Part shown: positions 24,980 through 34,267 of the stretch, one piece after another
Position numbering within the stretch: the first letter of the stretch is position 1
How the letters are laid out: each line of letters opens with the position of its first letter
Assembly (NCBI GenBank): GCA_963920765.1
Contig: OY987249.1
Coordinates: forward strand, 1,738,501-1,802,500
Length of the DNA stretch: 64,000 nt
DNA from: Ulota crispa
Taxonomy: Eukaryota; Streptophyta; Bryopsida; Orthotrichales; Orthotrichaceae
Reading direction: 5' to 3'
Notes under the pieces: generated by a model
The model's database searches: none
Seen by the model: only the letters and a program-made list of their open reading frames with translations
What the model was told of the DNA's origin: nothing
Program-made: the position numbers and the translations under genes

Positions 24980-25265
24980 TCTATACTACTAAGTCCCTAA
25001 GTGCGCCCTTTTCTAGAACCTTCTAGAACTTTTTGTTATAAGTTGAAACAACAAAGGACGCCCAAGATATAAAACACCAAATGCCCTCCAACCATGTCAT
25101 TTTCCAAAAATTTCTAGAACTTCTCGGTCAAAGTTGAAATAATAAAGGATGCCCCAAACATGAAACACCAAATGCCCTCCAACCATGTGCTGTAAAACAA
25201 AAAAAATGTTAAGCTGCATCATCCACATATGTCCAACTCATGCAAATTGTGTGCTTGTATACTAG
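24980..25265 (+). mobile_element. Non-autonomous Helitron H2 nested in a TTAA element
   Basis: The element begins A|TCTATACTACTAAG and ends ATACTAG|T. A weak stem (CATGCAAATTGTGTG) precedes the CTAG end. Without it, the flanking sequence reads on as in the paralogous element at 40249-40970 (GTTCTTTA..ACATATATGTGGGA), so the insertion borders are visible within the window. Related decayed copies are at 7355-7928 and 2386-2660. Confidence 0.82.
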
Positions 25266-25344
25266 TTTATATATATGTGGGAGCTTTGAATCATTCGGTT
25301 TTGATTAATGAGATGAAAGTTAAGGTGCTTTGCTCAAAAAACAA

Positions 25345-26025
25345 TCCTTGTCAGATAATGAGTCCCATAGGTAGCCCAAGAATGGATATGAGGTAGTTCT
25401 TGAACAAACCCTCATTAGTCTTAGTAGAAAAGGTGTCTTTTATTGCAAGAGCCAATCACACTCATTGATTTCACCTCATCTTTGTATAAGTTGTAGGGGG
25501 ACGGTTTATGGGAGACCTAGACTCACAAATAGGTGCCTACTACAGAAATCTTTGAAAATTCATCAACTATCCAATAATGCTTCAAAAAATATGAAAAAAT
25601 TGTGTTAAAATTAACATCCATTTCTCTTTGTCTAAAAATTAGTCAGAAAATCTTTATGTCTTGAAAATGTCATGAAAAAAAAGATCAGCACTTAAACTAT
25701 TGCTTTTCAAGGAAACAACTTTACAACATGGTTTAATTTATGTTTTTGTCAGGGTAGAGCAAATTGCACCTTAGAGTGCAGGTAGGTAAGGAAAATTTAG
25801 CTAAAATTGGAACCAATGAATGATCATCAAAAGTTCATCCAAAAAACTACTAATATAAGCTACTTTCATCCAAAATATGGCAAATTGAGTTTTGTTCAAG
25901 TACAAATTTGGCGGTTTCATCCAATTCTTCAGTGGAATTTCTTTGTGTATTAGTAGCCGGCTGACATTCAAGGTAAGATTTAGGCAAATTTTTCCAAGAA
26001 ATTAAATGCTGCCTTGCGATAAGTT
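25345..26025. repeat. Block holding R2 copy 2 and R1 copy 4
   Basis: Positions 25350-25710 match 10175-10555 in the same direction. Positions 25770-26010 match R1 in reverse. Together they interrupt the host TTAA element, so both families have inserted, possibly as one unit. Confidence 0.55.
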
Positions 26026-26422
26026 TTAGTTTGCTAGTAGGTATGGGACTCCCAAACCTCCATTTCTAGTGCCCCTTGTAAAATTTGGTGCTTTACTTTT
26101 TGAGCTCTTTGTGTATTTGTTTCTTGATTTTTTTTTCCAAGTTGTAGTAGACTAAGATTCCTTGGTTTTTGCTTTTTGGATCAAAGCAATTCAAATTTCA
26201 TAATTTTATATAAAATCCTCCAATTTTTCCTAGTGTATATGCAAATTTCATGGCCTCACAACATTGCAAGATTTTTCAAAATATGATTCACACCTTCAAT
26301 TCATTTGAATTTCTCCCATACTTATCTAGCTTAGTCTTCTATATGGAAAAAATAAACCTAAACTTTAAGTAGAGCATTTTTTTTTGATATAGGAGCGGTC
26401 AAAGGCTTCTAAAATTTTTGGG

Positions 26423-26427
<5 letters not shown>

Positions 26428-26463
<36 letters not shown>
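26428..26463. repeat. (TA)n microsatellite
   Basis: About 18 uninterrupted AT/TA units lie inside the TTAA-family element at a place where the paralogue near 200 has a short A-run. This is a probable length-variable locus. Confidence 0.95.
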
Positions 26464-26465
<2 letters not shown>

Positions 26466-26669
26466 TTCACTTCAAACGTCACTATCTCACTCCTCTACAT
26501 CTAAAATGAGGTGATTTTTGTCCCACAATTACCTCCATAATCTAGGGCAAGATCTTTTGGTTGGATTTCCAAAAAAAAATCTTTTTGCTACCTTTCTACT
26601 CATTCTCCAAAATATAGCAATTTTCAGTGACTTTCACAGAAAAAAGGGCTTGAGCCTTTACGGTGTTAA

Positions 26670-28407
26670 AACATAGAATATCCTACAATGCAGCAATCAT
26701 GAGTCCCTAAACAACCAAATTGACTCTCATTCAAAGCAAAATGTGTTAAAATTTGGGCTCCGATTTGCCTTTCATTGTTGTGGCTGAAATATTAAACTAT
26801 ATCCATGCTATCCACAATCAAATGAATGTCCTCAGTGGGATAGTTTACCTTATGCACTAAAATGAAGTGCCAAACCCTTGAATTACGGTAGACAAATGGT
26901 GTTAATACCTTCGTTGATTGTTAATGTGCAATTGTAAGCAATTAAGGACTTCTTGTCTCTCTCAATTCAACCCAATTTATATGTCTAAGCATGTTGGATA
27001 TATTAGAAGGTGAATTTTCGTACTAAGTTTATAAGTTGATAAGTACATTGCGCATTCCTTGTTGGCATTGGTGGCTACGTGGCACACCAAGGCAAACATA
27101 CTTATGTTACTTGGAATTTGCTTTTAAAATACGGGGCATGTGACGTTTTAATGCAAAAAATAAATGCTTTACTTCAAATTCGCTATCAAGTTGTAGTGTG
27201 CGGTTCCCATCAATATGGGTGATTTGCAAATATGTCCCAAGTCCCCAATCATTTTACAAATTCTCAATAAACTCATTAGTTGTAACGTCAAGGCTTGCAG
27301 CTTGCAGCTTTCAGCTTCAAGCTATGTTCCAAGTTGTAAGTCTTGATTTGTTTATTAATGGCCTCATAGCAACATCTTTTATGTTATTTTTTGCTAATAA
27401 AGTGAGAGAAATTAAAAGACATGCTCCTCTTTACAAATGATAATGAACCACAAGATTTACAATTTATACATATGGACTTTAAAAGATGAAGATCTGTGCT
27501 CCATAATATATACCAAAATTGATCATGATTTTTCTTTTGAAAGTTTTGTTATCCTTAAAAAAAGATTGAATCTATAAATCATTTTTCTAAATTTCTCTTT
27601 GTATTGGATTATAGATTAATATTTTGTTTGGTAATTGACTATTGACTAAATGATGAACTTATTTGTATATACCAAAATTATACAAAAAGTCATGTATGAA
27701 GTTTAAGGCTTTGGCTCCCTTTCATCTTTTGACATACCTTACCATTTCCGTTGTATCAAATGACAATGTTTTGCTTCTGGGCTTTTTGGTGTAGTTATAA
27801 TAAAATTATTTCTTTTATATTTGGAGAAACGTTTCAAATAAAGATCTGAGTTACACTTCCAACTTAAATATTATTTCATTTTCATTATGAGATACAACCA
27901 AGGCTTTCTTTTGCTTTCATCGAATCATTTTTTGTCTCTTATCTTTTACATTACATAATTGACGTGGAATTCTCAAATCTAAAAAAGAATATTTTGTTGC
28001 AACTAAATATTGCAATGTGTGATCTATCAGTAATAAATGACATTTTGTAGAAAATAAAGCATGGCATATGCATTTTTCCTTTATTGTGAAATGAGTTAAC
28101 AACTTCATTTCATTAATTTTTGTACACTACACAAGATACAAATATTTGACTTTGGGAAATCTTGAGAAACACACTTTGAATAGTGCCAAAATAGATGGAT
28201 CTATCATTGACAAGGATGGCGCAAATAAGGGCATGATCAACTTTATGGTATTAAGAGCATCTTCACCTTCACAAGAAAAGAACAAGCTAGGGAGACTTCT
28301 AAATGAAAACATGGCAATCAATGCATGGACTCACCAAAATCTTCAATTTAACACTACAAAAATTTGCAACTTTGAAATGCATGACAATTCCTTCAAACAC
28401 TACCTTT
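26670..28407. other. Non-coding stretch, no gene recognised
   Basis: Open frames here (for example 27198-27440 and 28146-28415) have no recognisable domain, no splice continuity and AT-rich composition like the surroundings. No inverted repeats longer than about 15 bp were noticed. Confidence 0.4.
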
Positions 28408-28527
28408 CACTATAAGAAAATGAGTATTTTACGACTTCAAGTTATGACTATTGTGAGTCATTCATAGTTTTAAATGACTCACAACAGTCAGAAGTCAGAG
28501 TCATAAAATATCCATTTTCTTGTAGTG
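28408..28527. mobile_element. Miniature CACTA element, 120 bp, TTT target duplication
   Basis: The termini are TTT-CACTATAAGAAAATG and CATTTTCTTGTAGTG-TTT. The arms are inverted over most of the length (TATTTTACGACTTC against GAAGTCAGAGTCATAAAATA). CACTA ends with a 3-bp duplication are diagnostic of En/Spm-type elements. Confidence 0.88.
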
Positions 28528-29025
28528 TTTTCTTTCACAATTAGAGTAGATTGAATAGTTAATGGTGAAGAATTTGTTTTACTTTTGCAAACATGGAATT
28601 TTTTCATTGGTTGAATCACTTGAATGTTAATTTACCTACTTGAACACGTATAGAAAACAAGTGATCAATGTGCAATCAAGAAACATTGTGTTTCCTAACA
28701 ATGAAGTTTTTGAGGTCAAGTGGAAATGCCCTAAGCTATCAATATCCTCTTTGTTCTCTTCTAAAAGAAAAAAGAAAAAGAAATGAAAATTTATGAAAAA
28801 TAAAGTCAACATATTTTACTTTAAAGATACCTTTCAAAATTTCCTTTGTCTACAAATATCTTGTTTTCTCACATCTTTCAGGCTGTTTATGAGGAAATGC
28901 AATATTTCCAAAACATGGACTTAATTTTTCTCATAACCCATGAGCACCCTAGCGCCCCAAATCTAGCCTCTCCATATTTAACACTTTGTTTTCTTTGATC
29001 ATTATAATCTTTTGATGCGTGTAAT

Positions 29026-29180
29026 GAAAACTTACCAATTTTTTCACACATCTGTGGACCCTAAGCCTTGCGCAATGAAAACTTACCAAATTTTTCATAC
29101 AGCTGCAAACCCTAAGCTTTGTGCAAAGAAAACTTATCAAATTTTTCATACAGTCACAAATCCTAAGCCTCTTGCAATAT
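29026..29180 (+). repeat. 51-bp tandem repeat, three copies
   Basis: Three units of about 51 bp each contain GAAAACTTACCAAATTTTTCA and CCTAAGC(C/T)TTG(C/T)GCA. Because the period is divisible by three, an open frame (29012-29212) reads 17-residue repeats beginning KTYQIFHT. That is expected by chance and is not evidence of a gene. Confidence 0.8.
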
Positions 29181-29344
29181 CAACGACCAACTCTTTCAGA
29201 TGTTATTTTTGAACTTATGGTGCCAAGTTGTTTACAATGATATCCAACACGACATGAATTTGGAATGAGCCCTTGAATTCATGATTCCATTTTTGATCAA
29301 ACAATCCACTCTTTATTTTCAATACTTAAATGTTGGGCTAGTAA

Positions 29345-29686
29345 CAGCAGGCTTGCCCAGCAAGGGCTTTACAATTTTGTGACAGTGCCCACCCTATATG
29401 ATTGATTTTGAAAACTGCAAAAGTCAACAATGTACGGTGCCCTCATAAGAATGGCAAGAAGGATAACATGGGACTTAATATTGTGTCCCTAAATCTTTTC
29501 ACAATTTTGATAACATAAAAGTATGAGTGTATTTTGTGAGGTTGTTTTTTACCATCCATGGTGGCTATTTACAGTCACTTTTGAAAAAAATTAGACGAAA
29601 ATGGTTTTTTTTTTTTGTGCTAAGTTATAGAGTGTCTTTTTGAAACTAGCAAATGAAAAACATCTCGTTGGGCATTTAGGGATTAA
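29345..29686. mobile_element. Degenerate TTAA-family MITE
   Basis: The right border is GGGCATTTAGGGA-TTAA. The interior resembles 30539-30895 and 22238-22602 (GTTTTGAAAACTGCAAAAGTCAAC, ATAAAAGTATGAGTG). The left border is uncertain. Confidence 0.5.
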
Positions 29687-30223
29687 AGCCCAGTTTAGAT
29701 TAGCAACCGGCCAAAAAATTATTGGACGTGATTGGTTGAAATTTGGATTTTGGCCGCTGCAAGGTTCAAATCAAGGGTTGGTCCAGTACTTTTACATCCA
29801 TCTTCACCAACCAATATAACCACGTCAACGGCCAAGATAGTGAAGTTTTGGGGCTTGCTCCAAGGGTGGTACCAAACTTGTCCGGCAGAGGCACATTCCT
29901 GGATGACACACAATTACACAGAAAAGTTTCTAGTGGACAAAACATTGGATAGGATGTCGATTTCCGTCTCTTGGCCGGTCGCTAGTCTAAACTGGGCCTC
30001 AAATTAGGAGCACGTACATGGAAACCTCTCTTATTGCAAATTCCCTATTTGCATAATTAACTATAGTTCTTAAATTGCATAATTCTTATGTGCATAAAGA
30101 GTATTGCTAGTGGTCTGAAATAGGAGGCAGTCAACCATCACCAATTTTTGTAGATGAGCCACATGTACATCATGCACATGAAATAAATGACTTACAACGC
30201 TTCACCTCTTTGTGTGCATAAGC

Positions 30224-30542
30224 TTGAGGTAGGAACACCCATAAGCGTTGGTGTCTCTATAACTGCCACCTCTGAAATCTTACAAAATATGTAGAAATGA
30301 ATAGATGTAATTACAAGGATGTACAACATGTGAACATGAAACCTTAGTGTTGGTTATGGGCGCAATGGCAATTTGCTCTTTAAAAATTCACAATTTATTC
30401 TTACAGTATCCAAATAATACATTCAAAATTGCAAACTCATTATTTTTTTGTTCCTAATAGGATCCTACAATTTGCTAGATATTTTTAATAATCATCATGT
30501 TCAAAACCCTTAAACTCACGTTTATGGGTGTTCCTACCTTAA
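30224..30542 (+). mobile_element. MITE family with GGTAGGAACACCC ends, copy 3
   Basis: The ends are TTGAGGTAGGAACACCC and GGGTGTTCCTACC-TTAA. It is about 85% similar by eye to 9710-10029. Its right-hand TTAA (30539-30542) doubles as the left border of the next element. Confidence 0.8.
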
Positions 30543-30895
30543 TCCTTAATGGACAGATGGATCCTTGTGGCTTGTCTTGCCTGTAGCAGTCTATAGTCTT
30601 TTGCACATGGGCACCAGTAGTATTGCTTCAAAAAGTTGGAAAAATCAACAGCGTATGATGCCCTCATGAAAATTGCAAGAAGGGCAGCTTGAGAGCTAAC
30701 ACCATGATTTTGAATCTTATCACAATTTGGGTTACAACAAAATATGAATGCATATTATGAAATAAACTTTTGCCTTCTTTGATGGACTATGTGCTTATGG
30801 CCACTTCTGAAAAAATTTGATGAAAAACGATTTTTTTCTGAACCACAACATATTTTTTTAGTGCTGGACGATGTTTTTTTTTTATATTTAGAGGT
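30539..30895 (-). mobile_element. TTAA-family MITE abutting the previous element
   Basis: It starts TTAA-TCCTTAATGGACAGATGG and matches the inverse of 22238-22602. The right end has decayed to ATTTAGAGG-TTGA. It shares a TTAA with the neighbouring MITE. Confidence 0.65.
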
Positions 30896-31800
30896 TGAAA
30901 GAACTACCCGTCGTTCTCAAACAATAAAAACATCATCAATGTGTACACTGCGAATGAGACTCGGAAATAGTCGGTCTTGCATCGCTTTCCGCCTCTTAAC
31001 TATGTAGTTTCTTTCACTGGCTAGATCCTTCCAATATTGACGCAATTCCCGTCGCAGATTCAAGCATGGTAGTAAAAGAATGTATGTACTTGAAAGTTGT
31101 TGTTGGGAAATTGCAAGCTATTGCAAACTATTGCAAACTATTGTAAGCTATTACAAGCAACATTGTTGGGTTGAGAGGAATGCGCTTTGAGAATACGCAG
31201 AGTGTCTTGCTGCAATTGTGCGTTGTTGACTAAGAATCATTGTCGGTCTTGATTTTTACAGTTCAAATCTTCAGTCTTCAGCCTTCCGTTGGCCTATCCT
31301 GTTGCTGACTCTAGGGGTATAAGGATCAAGGTAGGAATAAGAGTCCACTGAATACGGGACGGGTAGATTAGGATAGCAAATACAAGTTGCTGTCCATATG
31401 ATGGGATCCTAAAATCAAATTCACAATCTGTTAGCCAAAATTCCAGATTGTGAGAACAGAGCAAGTCTAGACTATGTGAGTGATCAATTTCACTTTGTCA
31501 CTACGACAATAAATGGAATTAAGTTTGGTTTAACCCAAACTGCCCGTAACAAGGTTTACAAAACAGAATAAAAATGAATTGACAAACAAGCCTTCAAAAC
31601 CGGCTAGGAATAACAAAGCGACATCCTACACATACATAAAAAATAAATCCAAAACATTCCTCTTGAAGTCTTTATATCTTCAGATCTTCAAGTCTTCATA
31701 TCTTCAAATCTTCAAGTTTTCATGTTTTAATAAAAACAATGAGGCAAATCACAAATAACAAGTCATAAATAGGCTGCAACCTTCTATCTAGTGCCACAAA
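30896..31800. other. Non-coding stretch upstream of the 180-bp repeat
   Basis: This holds a small 11-bp tandem repeat (AACTATTGCAA units, about 31108-31152) and a TCTTCA(A/G)(A/G)TCTTCA-rich patch around 31665-31725. No open frame of note was found. It may belong to the same unit as the array that follows. Confidence 0.4.
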
Positions 31801-31859
31801 TGGCTCAAAGATTCAAATACTAAGTGTAATAGCAATTTAAAAAGTTCTTTTAACCTTCT

Positions 31860-32650
31860 AATATTTTTTTAAATTTCAACTCAATCTAAACTATTGTTCA
31901 AAAGTTATGCGAGTTCAAAGTAGAGGCTCTTCTAACTTCTTGCAAAGTAAATACTGCTTCTCTGAACCTCTATAACTTTTATTTTACACATCACCCATAA
32001 AAACATGATATCAATTTGAAAAGATGATATCATTGGCTACAACTCATAAAATTTTTACTTTAAAACAAAACTCTGTCCAAAAGTTCTAGTCAATCAAAGT
32101 GTGGGTCTCAATTTTTTAGAGAGCATCCAAACCTCTAACTTCTACCCACTATAACTTCTTCAATAAAACTCCAAATGGAATGATTGAGAATAATTAGGGA
32201 AACTATGACAACAAATTATCACTCCTAAAAATTTGTAAAGAAAATTTCATACTGTCCAAAAGTTGTAGCTCTTCAAAGTTTTGGCATTCTTCTAACAAAA
32301 ATACAACCACTTTCAATCCTTCACACCTCTATAACTTTTTTCTTCAAGCTTCAAATCTCAAGTTTAAAAACTTTCTAAAATGCTAAGACTAAGATGAACA
32401 TTCTCTCCAAATCTTGTTGCAAAATGATATATAAATCATAAGTTATGGCTTATCAAAGTTGCAGCATTTCTTCATAGTTTGGCTTTTTGACTCCAAAATT
32501 TAAACATTCATAACTTTTGCATTACAATTTCAAATCAAACTTGCAAACTCATTTTGGAAAGGTAATCATTCAAGAAACAATTTCTCTAAATTCCAATTCA
32601 ATATCATGTATACGCAAAAAATTCTCTCACATCAAAATTTCGAGATTTCT
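31860..32650. repeat. Degenerate tandem array with about 180-bp period
   Basis: The motif (C)TATAACTT(T/C)T recurs at 31971, 32151, 32331 and 32510. A second motif, CAAAAGTT(N)TNG...TCAAAGT, recurs at about 31900, 32080, 32260 and 32440. Both keep 179-181-bp spacing and the same relative offset, so this is a four- to five-unit tandem array with strong divergence between units. There is no coding content. Satellite DNA, or the repeat part of an LTR retrotransposon, are both possible. Confidence 0.65.
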
Positions 32651-32789
32651 TCTCTCTTTCCATCAATACTCATCCACTAACTTCTAACATACTAAGGAAT
32701 CTCCGCTCTTTAATCTTGATCCTATCTAAGGTAAGGAGGTGGGACACATCAGCCCATGTTCCTCTCTATCCTAACTCCATTATAGATGC

Positions 32790-32792
<3 letters not shown>

Positions 32793-32822
<30 letters not shown>
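32793..32822. repeat. T30 homopolymer
   Basis: An uninterrupted run of 30 T. Read on the minus strand it would be a poly(A) tail, which could mark the 3' end of a retroposon on that strand, but no such insert was identified to its right. Confidence 0.9.
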
Positions 32823-32825
<3 letters not shown>

Positions 32826-32939
32826 CATTTTTCATCTATTTCTAAATCTTTAGTATTTTTTATTCAAACAAAAGTAAAATATATGAGCTTTCCATTACAT
32901 CTAGATAAACATATAAAAAAGATTAAATTACAAAATAAA

Positions 32940-33310
32940 CACCACCATAAAGTGGCCAAGTGCCCTTGCGGACATATAATAGCGTTAAACGCTAGTCTTC
33001 AGTTGCCAAGTCGTGGACTTAGTTAGTTAGAGAAGCGGTTGTCTCTGGCTGCCCGCCGGTCCGAATTTGAACTCCATCGGATTTGTCAAGCGGTGATGAC
33101 GGCCCACGGTTTGGTAGCTAGTGAAGCAGGAAATTGGCTCAGCCAACCCGCTATCTACCTTCCTGAGCTGTGCATGTGACAAAACGGCGCAGCGTACTAG
33201 AATCTATGGCCCCTGCGCTGTCACTAAACCGTGGTCCTTTCCACAACTACCCCTTTTGCTGCAACTGTTGATTTATTAAAATCAACACAAACATAAATAA
33301 ATAATAAGTA
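32940..33310 (+). repeat. Possible old tRNA-derived SINE
   Basis: A GC-richer block has an A-box-like TGGCCAAGTGCC, or alternatively TTGCCAAGTCGTGG near 33003. Downstream is a B-box-like GGTCCGAATTTGAACTCC near 33059. It ends in an A-rich ACATAAATAAATAATAAG tail near 33310. The boxes are imperfect and no flanking duplication was seen, so this remains tentative. An inverted pair CCACGGTTT(G/A)GT also lies at 33104 and 33234. Confidence 0.3.
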
Positions 33311-33602
33311 TTTACATGATGGAGGAATATCCATCATGACAACGTGTCACTTTGTCAGTAAATGTAGTGCGCATTCAAAAAACAAGTTGAGACATAGAAA
33401 AATGAAACAATATGCCGCTCTATGAGGTAGTTTTAACGGGGCTTGGTCTGACGTTTCCGTTCTGGTGGCAACATTAAAACCCTAAAAATACCTATAGTTC
33501 CTATTAAAGTGATCCTCATCCAGAGAAATGCAAGACTAGCCCATTCCCAATGTACACATTGATGATATTCTAAAAGAGGTTTCACTGTAATTGCAACGAC
33601 AC

Positions 33603-33775
33603 CAGAACTCATCCAAAAATGAATGAACAACTTTCATCAAAAATGAACGAACAGCTTTTATCCAAAAATGAACGAACAGCTTTCATCCAAAAATGAACGA
33701 ACAGCTTTCATCCAAAAATGAACGAACAGCTTTCATCCAAAAATTAACGAACAGCTTTCATCCAAAAACAAGGAC
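33603..33775 (+). repeat. 25-bp tandem repeat upstream of the RING-H2 gene
   Basis: Between six and seven units of AAAAATGAACGAACAGCTTTCATCC with few substitutions. The array ends about 490 bp before the RING-H2 start codon, so it lies in the promoter or far 5' leader. Each unit carries an ATG, but the frame shifts every unit (25 is not a multiple of three). Confidence 0.9.
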
Positions 33776-34138
33776 AGAGGGTGTCGTCACTCTCGTTGTT
33801 CCACTGTGGCTCTCGTTCGTCGCAGTCGCAACCCCTGCGCCTCGCAAGTCAAGCCCCGACCCCGTGGGCTTTGCATTTTGCAACCCCCTCCTCACCTCCT
33901 CCTCTACTCCCCTCCCGCTTTACTTAACTTACTTCACAACGGGTCAGGTTTTGGTCATCGTAACAACCAACACGAGCTCCCCTTTCATATCCCCTAATTC
34001 CAAGCTCTCTCCATTTCCCATGCCTTGGTAGGGTTTATCGGTGGCTCATTCCTCGCCGGTTGTAATTCCGCTCGGATTCTCAGTTCTTGATTCCGTTAGG
34101 TTTTCGAGAATCAGACAAAGACGTCAAGGATCGAAGGG

Positions 34139-34229
34139 AGACGAAGAGGAAGAAGAGGAAGACGAAGAGGAGGAAGAGGAGGAAGAGGAAGAGGAGGAAG
34201 AGGAGGAAGAGGAAGAGGAGGAGCAGGAA
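34139..34229 (+). repeat. Purine tract (GAGGAA)n in the RING-H2 leader
   Basis: GAAGAG/GAGGAA units run almost to the start codon at 34268. The frame with a long Glu run ends in TGA overlapping that ATG (TGATG) but has no ATG of its own, so it is taken as untranslated leader. GA-rich leaders are common in plant promoters and 5' UTRs. Confidence 0.75.
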
Positions 34230-34267
34230 GAAGTCTTGATTTTAGGGGAAATTGGAAGGGAAGATTG

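Larger units (their letters stand above)
24709..26669 (-). mobile_element. TTAA-family element enlarged by nested insertions
   Basis: Relative to 398-1322 this copy is inverted. It starts TCAA-CCCCTAAAGG (one base off TTAA) and ends CCTTTACGGTG-TTAA. The family sequence is interrupted by a Helitron (24980-25265), by R2 copy 2 with R1 copy 4 (about 25345-26025) and by a TA microsatellite (26428-26463), which explains the near 2-kb length. Confidence 0.7.

Noticed and set aside
33603-33775. CRISPR-like array
   Set aside because: The 25-bp units are directly adjacent with no spacers, and the window is eukaryotic.
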